50,355 nucleotides of DNA from Paracoccaceae bacterium (GTDB lineage Bacteria > Pseudomonadota > Alphaproteobacteria > Rhodobacterales > Rhodobacteraceae). Shown here piece by piece: positions 38,837 through 49,706 of the stretch. The notes under the pieces were generated by a model that was not told the DNA's origin, searched no databases, and worked only from the letters and a program-made list of their open reading frames with translations. The translations under genes were made by a program, and so were the position numbers. The stretch spans positions 1 to 50,355 of the forward strand of contig JANQRL010000005.1 in assembly GCA_028284605.1 (NCBI GenBank), in the 5' to 3' direction. Positions within the stretch are counted from its first letter, which is position 1. Each line of letters opens with the position of its first letter.

Positions 38837-39213
38837 GGCGGGCAAGCTCTGATCGGCGTCCCAGCCCCAGCGATCCGATGCGGCGCGCCGAAAGAACACG
38901 CTCTCGGGCCAGAACCACGGTCGCTCTATGCCCGCCCGGAATCAAGCCGAAGGCGCCGGGCATCGACAGACCGGTCCGGCGGGCTGGCGATTTGGTGAGG
39001 CTGGGCGCGGAGTTCGGAGCGGGGATGTGCTTGGCGGGCATAAAGCGCTGTAGCTCAGAGCGAGGATCGCCATCCCCCGGTCTGTCGATGCCCGGCTTGT
39101 GTGGCGTCTCTGTCCGATGAGTTCGCGGGGTCGCGGGGTCTGCCCGATAGACCAATGCCCACGCTCCGCCGTTTCCATTGAAATGGTCCGGGGCGGCTGC
39201 GATACCTCGGGCC
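38837..39213. other. Gap with two interlocked inverted repeats
   Basis: No gene is supported. A perfect 20-base inverted repeat joins 38955-38974 (GCCGGGCATCGACAGACCGG) with 39077-39096. A second, 15 bases with one mismatch, joins 38922-38936 (CGCTCTATGCCCGCC) with 39033-39047. The order is a-left, b-left, a-right, b-right, so the two stems cross and both could form only as a pseudoknot or as alternative folds. A structured RNA or a rearranged repeat is possible. Confidence 0.6.
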
Positions 39214-41088
39214 ATGCAGGACCTGCTCCTCTCCGCCGCGATCTATCTCGGCGCCGCGGTCATCGCGGTGCCGCTCGCGGCGCGGCTCGGGCTGGGCTCG
39301 GTCCTGGGCTACCTGCTGGCCGGGATCGCCATCGGCTTCCTGCCGGGGCTCGGTTCGGAAACCCAGGAGTTACAGCACTTTGCCGAGTTCGGCGTGGTCG
39401 TCATGCTGTTCCTCATCGGTCTCGAACTGGAGCCTCGGGTGCTCTGGGACATGCGCGACCGGCTGATCGGGCTCGGCGGGCTCCAGATCGGGCTGACCAT
39501 GGCGGCGGTGACGGCGGTCGCCATGGCGTTCGGTCAGGCATGGCAGCCGGCGCTGGCCATCGGCATGATCTTCGCGCTCTCCTCGACGGCCATCGTGCTC
39601 CAGACCCTCTCCGAGAAGGGGCTGATGCAAACCGCGGGCGGACGCTCGACCTTCTCGGTGCTGCTGACCCAGGACATCGCCGTGATCCCGATGCTGGCGC
39701 TCCTGCCGCTCCTCGTCGTCAGCGGCGCCCATGGCACGGATCATGTCCATGCCGATGCCCATGGTGCCGTGAGCCTCGTCGAAGGGCTGCCGGGCTGGGG
39801 CGTGACCCTGATCACACTCGGCGCGGTGGCCGTTGTGATCTTCGCCGGCATCTACCTGACACGTCCGGTCTTCCGCTACATCCACCACGCAAGGCTGCGC
39901 GAGATGTACACCGCCCTCGCGCTCCTGATGGTCATCGCGACGGCGGTGCTGATGCAGCTCGTCGGTCTCTCGCCCGCCCTCGGCACCTTCCTGGCCGGGG
40001 TGGTGCTCGCCAATAGCGAGTTCCGCCACGAACTGGAAAGCGATCTGGCGCCGTTCAAGGGCCTGCTCCTCGGCCTCTTCTTCATCACCGTCGGCGCGGG
40101 GATCGATTTCGACCTGCTGCTCGACGGGCCTTTGGCGATCATCGGACTCACACTCGGCCTGATCGCGCTCAAGGGCGTGATCCTCTACGGGCTGGCGCTG
40201 ATGTTCCGCATTCGCGGCAAGGATCGCTGGCTCTTCACCCTCGGCCTCGCCCAGGCCGGCGAATTCGGCTTCGTGCTCATCGCCTTCTCGCTCCAGACCG
40301 GGGTGCTTGGGGTCGCGCTTTCCGGGCAGCTCCTGCTTATCGTGGCGCTGTCGATGCTGATCACGCCGCTCCTCTTCATCCTCTACGAGAAGCTGAGCGA
40401 GTTCGAGGGGAGCACCCATGAACAGGCCCCCGACACGATCGACGAACAGGGCCAGGTGATCATCGCCGGGATCGGGCGGTTCGGGCAGGTGGTGAACCGG
40501 CTCGTGCAATCGGCGGGGTTCTCGACCGTCGTGCTCGACCACAATCTGAGCACCGTGCAGGCGATGCGCACCTTCGGCTTCAAGGGCTTCTTCGGCGATC
40601 CGACCCGGCCCGATCTGCTCCACGCGGCGGGGCTCGACGAGGCCCGGGTGCTGATCGTGGCGGTGGACGATCCGGCCTCGGCCGTGCAGCTCGTGAGCTA
40701 TGCCCGCCGCGCCCGGCCGGACCTGCATATCGTCGCCCGGGCCCGGGACCGGATCCATGTCTACGAGCTTTACCAGGCCGGGGCGAATGACATCGTCCGC
40801 GAGATGTTCGACAGTTCGCTCCGCGCCGGGCGCTATGCGCTCGAGAATCTGGGCCTGAGCGAATACGAGGCCAATGAGGCGGAGATCCAGTTCTACCGCC
40901 ATGACCGCGCCGCCCTGCGCGAGCTGGCCGAGCTCTGGGAGCCCGGCGTCCCGGTGACCGACAATGACGCCTATGTGGCCCGCGCCCGGGAGTTCAACAA
41001 GGACCTCGAAACGGTGCTGACCGGTAAGTTCGAGGAAGAGGAGGACGGGCACAGGAAACGGGTGCCCGGGGGCCGCTCAAAGGCCTGA
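39214..41088 (+). CDS. Monovalent cation:proton antiporter, KefB/CPA2 type
   Basis: 624 residues. About 12 helices of a CPA2 exchanger (residues 1-385) are followed by a cytoplasmic TrkA-N/RCK nucleotide-binding domain (about 410-530, VIIAGIGRFGQVVNRL) and a charged tail. It resembles KefB/KefC, glutathione-gated K+/H+ antiporters that acidify the cell under electrophile stress, but ligand specificity is not proven. ATG 39214 matches the family start (MQDLLLSAAIYLGAAV) although its ribosome-binding site is weak. Confidence 0.9.
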   Translation: MQDLLLSAAIYLGAAVIAVPLAARLGLGSVLGYLLAGIAIGFLPGLGSETQELQHFAEFGVVVMLFLIGLELEPRVLWDMRDRLIGLGGLQIGLTMAAVTAVAMAFGQAWQPALAIGMIFALSSTAIVLQTLSEKGLMQTAGGRSTFSVLLTQDIAVIPMLALLPLLVVSGAHGTDHVHADAHGAVSLVEGLPGWGVTLITLGAVAVVIFAGIYLTRPVFRYIHHARLREMYTALALLMVIATAVLMQLVGLSPALGTFLAGVVLANSEFRHELESDLAPFKGLLLGLFFITVGAGIDFDLLLDGPLAIIGLTLGLIALKGVILYGLALMFRIRGKDRWLFTLGLAQAGEFGFVLIAFSLQTGVLGVALSGQLLLIVALSMLITPLLFILYEKLSEFEGSTHEQAPDTIDEQGQVIIAGIGRFGQVVNRLVQSAGFSTVVLDHNLSTVQAMRTFGFKGFFGDPTRPDLLHAAGLDEARVLIVAVDDPASAVQLVSYARRARPDLHIVARARDRIHVYELYQAGANDIVREMFDSSLRAGRYALENLGLSEYEANEAEIQFYRHDRAALRELAELWEPGVPVTDNDAYVARAREFNKDLETVLTGKFEEEEDGHRKRVPGGRSKA

Positions 41089-41140
41089 GCGGAAACCGAA
41101 TTTCGCGAAATTCGGGTCCGAGTTTTCGACGAAAACTCGG
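41073..41140. repeat. Hairpin plus palindrome pair between convergent genes
   Basis: CCGCTCA (41073-41079) pairs with TGAGCGG (41086-41092) across the kefB-like stop codon. A perfect 20-base palindrome follows at 41096-41115 (centre TTCGCGAA) and a 23-base one at 41118-41140 with a single central unpaired base. The layout matches the palindrome pairs at the left end of the window but with a different sequence. It separates two convergent genes and may end both transcripts. Confidence 0.65.
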
Positions 41141-41147
41141 TCGCCGC

Positions 41148-42963
<1,816 letters not shown>

Positions 42964-43077
42964 GTACGGGTACTCGGAAGGCGGGGCTTTGCCGCGGTTT
43001 CACCACGATCCGGGACCGGCAGGGCACGGGGTTCGACAGCGCCTTCTTGCGAGCCGGGCCCACGGTCGGTCGGCCGC

Positions 43078-43108
43078 AAAAAGAACAGGAGGCGCCCGCG
43101 GGCGCCTC
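43078..43108 (-). terminator. Intrinsic terminator of the protease gene
   Basis: A perfect 20-base palindrome (43089-43108, GAGGCGCCCGCGGGCGCCTC) is followed on the minus strand by a T-rich tract (TTCTTTTT, complement of 43078-43085). This is a classical Rho-independent terminator 22 bases after the protease stop and the best one in the window. Confidence 0.88.
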
Positions 43109-43129
43109 GCTCAGGTCGTACCGCAGCTC

Positions 43130-44623
43130 CTATTCCTCCAGGCTAAGCGCCACGAAGCGGGGATCGCCGCCGCGGCGGATCAGGAGCAGGATCGACCGGC
43201 GGCCGGCATCGGACGCCTCGGTCACCCGGTCCTCGAAATCCGACAGGGTCGTCACCGGCTGCTGACCGGCCTCGGTGATCAGATCGCCGGGCAGGAGGCC
43301 CTTCGACGCCGCCTCGCTCTCCGCGTCGATGCCGGTGATGACGAGGCCGCCGGCCCCTTCGGAGAGGCCGAACTGCTCGATCAGGTCCTCATCGATCTCC
43401 GACAGGGTGAGCCCCAGCATGTTGGTCTCTTCGGGCTCCGCCTGCTCCTCCTCCTCGGCGGGGAAGGCCGCGGCCTGGGCGGTCTCGCGGCGGCCGAGGG
43501 TGACGGTGAACTCGGCCATCTCGCCATCGCGCAGCGCCTCCACCGGCACGTCCTTGCCGACCGGCGAATTGCCGACGATGCGGACAAGCTCGCGGGTATC
43601 GGCGATCTCGACCCCGTCGAAGACCACGATCACATCGCCCGATTCGAGCCCGGCATCCCGCGCCGGACCCTCGGGCACATCCGTAATCATCGCGCCGCGC
43701 GCCTCTTCCAGCCCGTCGATGGCGTCCACCATGTCGGGCGTCACGTCCTGGATGCGCACGCCGAGCCAGCCGCGGCGGGTCTCGCCGAACTCGATGAGCT
43801 GGTCGATGACATTGGTCACCACCGCCGAGGACATCGCGAAGCCGATCCCGATGGAGCCGCCATTGGGGCTCAGGATCGCGGTGTTCACGCCGATCACGTT
43901 GCCGTCCATGTCGAAAAGCGGCCCGCCGGAATTGCCCCGGTTGATCGCGGCGTCGGTCTGGATGTAGTCGTCATAGGTCCCGCTCAGCGCCCGGTTGCGG
44001 GCCGAGATGATGCCGGCGGAGACCGAGAAGCCCTGGCCGAGGGGGTTGCCCATGGCCATGACCCAGTCGCCCACTTCGGCCATCTCGCCGTCGCTGTCGC
44101 CGAACTCGACGAATTGCAGGGGCGCGTCGCTTTCAACCTTGAGAAGCGCGATGTCGGTATTGGGGTCGGTGCCCAGCACTTCGGCCGGCAGGCGCTCGGT
44201 GGGCTGGCCTTCGCCGGGGAAGAACTCGATCAGGATCTCGTCGGCGCCTTCGATGACGTGGTTGTTGGTGACGATGAAGCCGTCCGCCGAGATCACGAAA
44301 CCGGAGCCCAGGGCGGAGGACCGCCGCGGCGCGCCATCGTCATTGGGCAGGTTGCGGAAGAAATCCTCGAAAGGAGAGCCTTCGGGCACGATCCCCTGAG
44401 GGCCGGTATTGCGGGCCATCGTGGTCGACGTGGTGATGTTGACCACCGCCGGGCTGACCAGTTCGGCCAGATCGGCAAAGGTCTCGGGCCGGTCCTGCGA
44501 GGCCACGGGGCCGGTCTGGGACAGGACTAGAGCGGCCCCCAGCATCAGCGCGCCGAGCCCGTGTCCAAGGCGCAGACCCCGCGCCGGGGGCGTCTCGCTC
44601 TTCGCAATCGCCTGTGAGGTCAT
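43130..44623 (-). CDS. DegP/Do-family periplasmic serine endoprotease
   Basis: 497 residues. After an N-terminal signal-like helix (about 22-45) comes a trypsin-like domain with the triad in TNNHVIEGA (His), NTDIALLKVE (Asp) and GNSGGPLF (Ser), then two PDZ domains (about 275-360 and 395-490). It degrades misfolded envelope proteins. ATG 44623 is preceded by GAGGAG; the frame is open further upstream but without family sequence. It follows hflK-hflC-DUF2065, a grouping common in alphaproteobacteria where HflKC and the protease act in membrane protein quality control. Confidence 0.95.
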   Translation of the reverse strand: MTSQAIAKSETPPARGLRLGHGLGALMLGAALVLSQTGPVASQDRPETFADLAELVSPAVVNITTSTTMARNTGPQGIVPEGSPFEDFFRNLPNDDGAPRRSSALGSGFVISADGFIVTNNHVIEGADEILIEFFPGEGQPTERLPAEVLGTDPNTDIALLKVESDAPLQFVEFGDSDGEMAEVGDWVMAMGNPLGQGFSVSAGIISARNRALSGTYDDYIQTDAAINRGNSGGPLFDMDGNVIGVNTAILSPNGGSIGIGFAMSSAVVTNVIDQLIEFGETRRGWLGVRIQDVTPDMVDAIDGLEEARGAMITDVPEGPARDAGLESGDVIVVFDGVEIADTRELVRIVGNSPVGKDVPVEALRDGEMAEFTVTLGRRETAQAAAFPAEEEEQAEPEETNMLGLTLSEIDEDLIEQFGLSEGAGGLVITGIDAESEAASKGLLPGDLITEAGQQPVTTLSDFEDRVTEASDAGRRSILLLIRRGGDPRFVALSLEE

Positions 44624-44703
44624 CGGTCTCTCTCCTCGAAACTGTTGGTCTTGCCGCCGGGGCCGCCACTCTCCGGGGCGTCCGGACCTGTTGACTATTC
44701 CTG

Positions 44704-44731
44704 TATGTAGGACGGCTCGGGCGCAACACAA
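44704..44731 (-). promoter_or_regulatory. Possible promoter for the protease gene
   Basis: On the minus strand TTGTGT (44726-44731) and TACATA (44704-44709) are spaced by 16 bases, a weak sigma-70-like promoter about 80 bases before the protease start. It would allow expression apart from the hflKC transcript. Confidence 0.35.
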
Positions 44732-44788
44732 AGCCCGCTCCCGGGCCGTCACCTCGCTGTGAGCCAGCCGTGACAGGGCCAGCGGGCC

Positions 44789-44983
44789 CTAAAACCCCAC
44801 CGCATAGGCAACCCAAATGAACGCCACGCCGAGCGCCATGGCGCCAAGGCCGATCAGCCGGCGGGTCTCTATGGGCAGGGCGCGGAGGGTTTTCAGCAGG
44901 TCCTCAACGAGCGAAGGGGCCAGCGCGTAGACCAGCCCCTCCACCAACAACACCAGCCCGAGGGCCAGAAGGATCATCCCCAT
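44789..44983 (-). CDS. DUF2065 small membrane protein
   Basis: 64 residues with two hydrophobic helices (about 4-24 and 43-62) and an RALPIETRRLIGLGAM turn. This matches DUF2065, often found between hflC and degP. The function is not known; a link to HflKC or membrane protease control is only positional. Its start is three bases after the hflC stop. Confidence 0.85.
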   Translation of the reverse strand: MGMILLALGLVLLVEGLVYALAPSLVEDLLKTLRALPIETRRLIGLGAMALGVAFIWVAYAVGF

Positions 44984-44986
44984 CGG

Positions 44987-45994
44987 TCAGTTCCCGGCGG
45001 TCGCCCCGTCCTCGGTGGCCGCATCCGGGTCCGGCAGGGTGACATTGGCGTCGTCGAGCGTCGTCTCCCCCGTCCCGCCGATGTCCTCGGGCACCACGAT
45101 GGCCGCCGCGGCCTCTGCCGTGACGCCGACCGGATTGTCGTCCTTCAGGTAGTTGAAGAACTCGTTGTCCGGGCTCAGCACCATGGTTGAGTTGCCGGGC
45201 CGGAGCGAGCGCTGATAGGCGGTCATCGAGCGGTAGAACTCGAAGAATTCCGGATCGGCACCGAAAGCCTCGGCGAAGATGCGGTTCCGTTCCGCATCGG
45301 CCTCACCCTGGACGATCTGGGATTGACGTCCGGCGTCGGAGACCAGTTCCACAACGGTCCGGTCGGCGGCGGCACGGGTCCGCTGCGCGGCCTCGCGACC
45401 GCGGGCGCGTTCATCCTCCGCCTCCCGCTGACGTTCGGCGATCATCCGGTCGAAGGTGGCGTTGAGGTTCGCCGGCGGCAGGTCGGTGCGCTTCAGACGC
45501 ACGTCGATGACCGTGAGGCCAAGGGCGTTGGCCTCGGCAATCGCGCCGTTGCGGATGCGCAGCATCAGCGCGGCCCGGTCCGTCGACAGGATGTCGTTGG
45601 AACTCACCGAACCGAGGACCTCCCGGGTCTCGGCCCGCAGGATCGAGTCGAGCCGCCGCGCCGCCGCGGAGATACCGCCGGGGCCGACGGCCTGACGGAA
45701 GCGTTCCACATCGGTGATCCGGTAGCGCGCGAAGGCATCGACCACCAGACGCCGGTCGTCGAGCGGGGTCACTTCGAGCGGTTCGACATCCCGGCTCAGG
45801 ATACGGTCGTCGTAGCGCACGACCTCCTGGATCAGCGGCAGTTTGAAGCCGAGACCCGGGGTCTCCTTGACCTGCACGACCCGGCCGAATTGCAACACCA
45901 GGGCCTTCTCGCGTTCGTCGACGATGAAGATCGAGGACAGAAGCCCGACAACGGCCACCAGAACGATGGGCAGAAGATAGACGGATCTGGGCAT
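44987..45994 (-). CDS. hflC: HflC, SPFH-domain regulator of FtsH
   Basis: 335 residues. One N-terminal helix (about 5-24) followed by the SPFH/Band 7 domain (about 25-200) and a long helical region with REAEDERARGREAAQ. HflC pairs with HflK in a large periplasm-facing cage around FtsH. The start overlaps the hflK stop by one base (TGATG). The C-terminal tail from about residue 285 is acidic and low complexity. Confidence 0.94.
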   Translation of the reverse strand: MPRSVYLLPIVLVAVVGLLSSIFIVDEREKALVLQFGRVVQVKETPGLGFKLPLIQEVVRYDDRILSRDVEPLEVTPLDDRRLVVDAFARYRITDVERFRQAVGPGGISAAARRLDSILRAETREVLGSVSSNDILSTDRAALMLRIRNGAIAEANALGLTVIDVRLKRTDLPPANLNATFDRMIAERQREAEDERARGREAAQRTRAAADRTVVELVSDAGRQSQIVQGEADAERNRIFAEAFGADPEFFEFYRSMTAYQRSLRPGNSTMVLSPDNEFFNYLKDDNPVGVTAEAAAAIVVPEDIGGTGETTLDDANVTLPDPDAATEDGATAGN

Positions 45995-47172
45995 CAGTTC
46001 GATCCTCCCGCGGCCGGGGCCGCTGCCGCCGGTGGCGGCGTGCGCCGGATTTCGTTGAGCGGCAGGTAGGGCACGACGCCACTGCCGCCGCCATTCTCGC
46101 TCTCGTCGAGGAGGATGATGTCGACCCCACCGAGCACCTGCTCCATCGTTTCGAGATAGAGACGCTTGCGGGTCACTTCGGGCGCCTGGGCGTATTCCTC
46201 GAGCACCGCGAGGAAGCGCGACGCCTCGCCCTCGGCCTCGTTCACCACGCGGGCGCGGTAAGCCTCGGCCTGTTCGAGAAGCTGCGCCGCCTCACCGCGG
46301 GCTTCGGCGAGCACGCGGTTTGCATAGGCATCGGCCTCGTTCTGGAACCGGTCGCGTTCCTGTTCGGCGTCCTGCACGTCGCGGAAGGCCGCGATGACCC
46401 GTTCCGGCGGGTCGGCGCGGTCGAAGTTCACCCGGATGATGTTCACGCCGGAATCGTAGCTGTCGAGCGTATTCTGGATCAGCTCCTGAAGCCGGTCGGC
46501 GATCGGCCCCCGGTCCCGGTTCAGGATCGGCGCGAGGTTCGACTGGGCGATGATCTCGCGCATCGCCGATTCCGACACTGCCGCGATGGAGGATGGCGGA
46601 TCGGCCAGGTTGAAGAGGTAGCGCGCCGGGTCGGAGATGTTCCAGACCACCTGGAAATCGATATCGACGATGTTCTCGTCGCCGGTCAGCATCAGGCCCG
46701 CCTCGGTGCCGGTCCGGCCGGCGCCGATCTCGATGATCTGTTCGCTGGTCACCGGCAGGATCTCGTAGGTCACGACCGGCCAGGGCGCGAAATTGAGGCC
46801 CGGATTGCCGATCGAGGAGAATTCGCCGAGGAAAAGCTCGACGGACTGCTCTTCCGGCCGCACGGTGTAGAACGAGGACAGCCCCCAAAGGACCACCGCC
46901 GCACCGGCAATGAGGCCGACCATGCCGCGGGTCACACGAAAGCCGTCGCCGCCCCCGCCGCCGCCCTGGCCGCCCTGATTGCCGCCACCGCCGCCCATCA
47001 GGACGCGGAGCTGCTCGCGGCCCTTGTTCATCAGCTCGTCGATTTCCGGGATCTGCGGCCCGTCGCCCTGCGGACCGGGCCGGCGCCCGCCCGTGGGTCT
47101 GTCGCGGTCGTCGCCGCCGCCCGAGCCGTTATTGCCTCCGCCCCCCCAGGGGCCTCCGCTGTTTCCTGCCAT
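45994..47172 (-). CDS. hflK: HflK, SPFH-domain regulator of FtsH
   Basis: 392 residues. A glycine-rich N-terminus (about 1-75, runs of GGGG) is followed by a membrane helix (about 80-102), the SPFH/Band 7 domain and a long coiled helix rich in Ala/Glu (EQAEAYRARVVNEAEGEA). ATG 47172 is chosen because MAGNSGGPWGGG is the typical HflK start. It shares an operon with hflC and forms the HflKC complex that restrains FtsH proteolysis. Confidence 0.94.
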   Translation of the reverse strand: MAGNSGGPWGGGGNNGSGGGDDRDRPTGGRRPGPQGDGPQIPEIDELMNKGREQLRVLMGGGGGNQGGQGGGGGGDGFRVTRGMVGLIAGAAVVLWGLSSFYTVRPEEQSVELFLGEFSSIGNPGLNFAPWPVVTYEILPVTSEQIIEIGAGRTGTEAGLMLTGDENIVDIDFQVVWNISDPARYLFNLADPPSSIAAVSESAMREIIAQSNLAPILNRDRGPIADRLQELIQNTLDSYDSGVNIIRVNFDRADPPERVIAAFRDVQDAEQERDRFQNEADAYANRVLAEARGEAAQLLEQAEAYRARVVNEAEGEASRFLAVLEEYAQAPEVTRKRLYLETMEQVLGGVDIILLDESENGGGSGVVPYLPLNEIRRTPPPAAAAPAAGGSN

Positions 47173-47261
47173 CTGGCTTATTCGTCCTCGCTTCTCGCGT
47201 TTCGACCCGTCGCGGGCCTCCCCAAGGAAAGTGTGGGCGTCGGCCCAGAATTCAAGCTGTC

Positions 47262-48716
47262 TCAGGCGGTCCGCATCGGCTCCCGCATGGTGACGAGTTC
47301 TTCCGACATCGTCGGGTGAACCGCAACCGTCCGGTCGAAATCCTCTTTCGTCGCGCCCATCTTCACCGCGATCCCGGCAAGCTGGATCATCTCGCCCGCT
47401 TCCGGGGCAACGATATGGCAGCCGAGCACCTTGCGGCTCTCCTGCGCGACGACGAGCTTCATCAGCACCCGGTCCGGCCTGCCGGCAAAGGCGGAGCGCA
47501 TGGGCCGGAACGAGGTGCAATAGATTTCCACCGGTTCCTGCTCGCGGGCCTCCTCCTCGCTCAGCCCGATGGTGCCGAACTCCGGCTGGGTGAAGACCGC
47601 CGACGGGATCAGCTTGTGATCGACCGGGGTCGGGTTGTTCTTGAACTGGGTCTCGACAAAGGCCATCCCCTCGCGGATCGCGACGGGGGTGAGGTTCACA
47701 CGGTTGGTCACATCTCCGATAGCCGAGATCGTGGGCACCGAGGTGCGGGAGAATTCGTCGACTTTGATCTCGCCCCGGCGGCCGATCTCGACGCCGGCCT
47801 CTTCGAGCCCCATCCCCGCGGTGTTGGGGCGGCGGCCGGTGGCGAAGAGGACCTTGTCGAAGACCTGCTCGCGGCCATTGGTGGCCTTGACCCAGACCGG
47901 GCCGTCGCTGGTGCCACGCTCCAGCAGCGCCGCGCTGGTTTGGGCGTCGGGGCCCATCGCCGCGTCGGTGGCGGTGCCGGTCCAGGACGCGGTGTGATCG
48001 GCCGATGCGGGGGCCATCGCGACGATGTTGGTGCCGAGATGCAGGTCGATCCCGCGCTCCTGCATCGCCTCGGAGATCAGACCCCGGGCCTCTTCGTCGA
48101 AGCCGCGCAGGATCTGGGCGCCCCGGTAGAATTGCGTGACCTCGACGCCCAGCCCGTTGAGAATGCAGGCGAATTCACAGGCGATATAGCCGCCGCCGAC
48201 GATCAGGATCGACTTCGGCAGGGTCTCGAAGTCGAAGATTTCGTTCGAGGTGATGCCAAGCTCCGCATTGGGCATCGACGGCTTTTCGGGCCAGCCACCG
48301 GTGGCGACGAGGATGTGCCCGGCGGTCTTTTCGGTCCCGTCGGCGAGACGGATCGTGTTCGGCCCCGCGATCGTGGCACGGCTGTCGAAGGTCTCGACCC
48401 CGCTGCCGTCGAGAAGGCTGCGATAGACCTCTTCAAGGCGGTCGAGCTCACTCCGCAGATGGGTGCTGAAGGCCGGCCAGTCGAAATCGCCCCGGCTCAT
48501 CTTCCATCCGTAGGCTGCGGCCTCATCCTCGATCCCGTCGAAGGAGGAGGCGAAGACCATGAGCTTCTTCGGCACGCAGCCGCGGATCACGCAGGTCCCG
48601 CCCATCCGGCTCTCCTCGGCCAGGGCCACCCGGGCGCCCGCCGCCGCCGCCACCCGGGCCGCGCGCACGCCGCCGGACCCGCCACCGATCACGAAGAGGT
48701 CGTAGTCGAATGCCAT
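47262..48716 (-). CDS. gor: Glutathione-disulfide reductase
   Basis: 484 residues, class I pyridine nucleotide-disulfide oxidoreductase. FAD site GGGSGGVRAAR, redox pair C42 and C47 in GGTCVIRGCVPKK, NAD(P) site GGGYIACEFA, and the C-terminal HPTMSEE with the catalytic His/Glu. It regenerates reduced glutathione with NADPH. The segment at about 245-275 is longer than in many homologues. ATG 48716 has AAGG eight bases upstream; a GTG at 48731 is the other option. It is followed by hflK after 89 bases. Confidence 0.93.
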   Translation of the reverse strand: MAFDYDLFVIGGGSGGVRAARVAAAAGARVALAEESRMGGTCVIRGCVPKKLMVFASSFDGIEDEAAAYGWKMSRGDFDWPAFSTHLRSELDRLEEVYRSLLDGSGVETFDSRATIAGPNTIRLADGTEKTAGHILVATGGWPEKPSMPNAELGITSNEIFDFETLPKSILIVGGGYIACEFACILNGLGVEVTQFYRGAQILRGFDEEARGLISEAMQERGIDLHLGTNIVAMAPASADHTASWTGTATDAAMGPDAQTSAALLERGTSDGPVWVKATNGREQVFDKVLFATGRRPNTAGMGLEEAGVEIGRRGEIKVDEFSRTSVPTISAIGDVTNRVNLTPVAIREGMAFVETQFKNNPTPVDHKLIPSAVFTQPEFGTIGLSEEEAREQEPVEIYCTSFRPMRSAFAGRPDRVLMKLVVAQESRKVLGCHIVAPEAGEMIQLAGIAVKMGATKEDFDRTVAVHPTMSEELVTMREPMRTA

Positions 48717-48790
48717 GGAACTGCCTTTCACGAGGAACCGGCCTTCTATCTCACAGCGGGGCGCCGATGGCCAGCGACGGCGCCGGGTCG

Positions 48791-49579
48791 CTACTCGGCG
48801 ATATCGGAGAAGAGGTTGTCGGTTTCGAGGAAGTCGAACCGGGTCTCCTCCACCGTACCCTCGTTGATATCGCGGACCTCGACGCGGCCGTCGCCATAGC
48901 CGATCACCACCGCGTCGCAGATATCGATGAAGAGCCCGTTCTCGACGACGCCGGGGATCTGGTTCAGCACCAGGCTGAGCTGGCGCGGATTGCCGATCCG
49001 GTTGAGATGCAGATCGAGGATGTGGTTGCCCTCATCCGTCACATAGGCCGCATCGCCATTCAGCCGCAGCGTCACGTCGCGGCCGAGCACGTCCATGCCG
49101 ATCAGCGTCTCCTCGATCAGCGCCTTCGTGGTCTGCCAGCCGAACGGGATCACCTCGATCGGGAGCGGGAAGGCCCCCAGCGCCTCCACCTGCTTCGAGA
49201 TATCGGCGATCACCACCATCTGGTCCGAGGCGGTGGCGACGATCTTCTCCTGCAGGAGCGCGCCGCCGCCGCCCTTGATGAGGTTCAGATTGCCGTCATA
49301 TTCGTCGGCCCCGTCGATGGTGACGTCGAGCCAGCGCGCCTCGTCGAGGGAGACGACGGGGATGCCGACATCGCGGGCCAGAGCGGCGGTGCGGGCGGAG
49401 GTCGGCACGCCGGTGATCTTCAGCCCCTCCTCCGACACCAGTTCGCCCAGGCAGCGCACAAGCCAGGCAGCGGTCGAGCCGGTGCCGAGCCCGACGCGCA
49501 TCCCGTCCTCGACATATTGCGTGGCCCGCTTGGCGGCGGCGAACTTGGCCTTGTCGATGGGCGAGAGGTCTGAGGGCAT
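48791..49579 (-). CDS. rpiA: Ribose-5-phosphate isomerase A
   Basis: 262 residues. It interconverts ribose-5-phosphate and ribulose-5-phosphate. The family motifs GLGTGSTAAW, DGADEYD and LIKGGGGALLQEK (with the catalytic Asp, Glu and Lys region) are intact. ATG 49579 has GGAG eight bases upstream. It lies 74 bases before gor; both feed NADPH and thiol balance, so cotranscription would make sense but is not proven. Confidence 0.96.
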   Translation of the reverse strand: MPSDLSPIDKAKFAAAKRATQYVEDGMRVGLGTGSTAAWLVRCLGELVSEEGLKITGVPTSARTAALARDVGIPVVSLDEARWLDVTIDGADEYDGNLNLIKGGGGALLQEKIVATASDQMVVIADISKQVEALGAFPLPIEVIPFGWQTTKALIEETLIGMDVLGRDVTLRLNGDAAYVTDEGNHILDLHLNRIGNPRQLSLVLNQIPGVVENGLFIDICDAVVIGYGDGRVEVRDINEGTVEETRFDFLETDNLFSDIAE

Positions 49580-49706
49580 GGGGTTGGCTCCGGTCTGGCT
49601 TGGCCGCCTTATAGCCCGGGGGGCGGCGGGGCACGAGGGGGCAAACGTCTCAAACCTGTCGGATCGACCTCTGCGCAGAGCCGGCATGCCGCCCTGCGGC
49701 GCGGGG

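Noticed and set aside
39050-39060. GTAGCTCAGAG resembles a tRNA D-arm
   Set aside because: No T-arm GTTCGA block, no acceptor stem and no anticodon stem can be built around it.
38955-39096. 20-base inverted repeat as ends of a miniature transposable element
   Set aside because: No target-site duplication flanks it and a second inverted repeat crosses its boundary.
48760-48784. 7-bp GC hairpin between rpiA and gor
   Set aside because: No T run and both genes point the same way with a short gap; insufficient for a terminator call.
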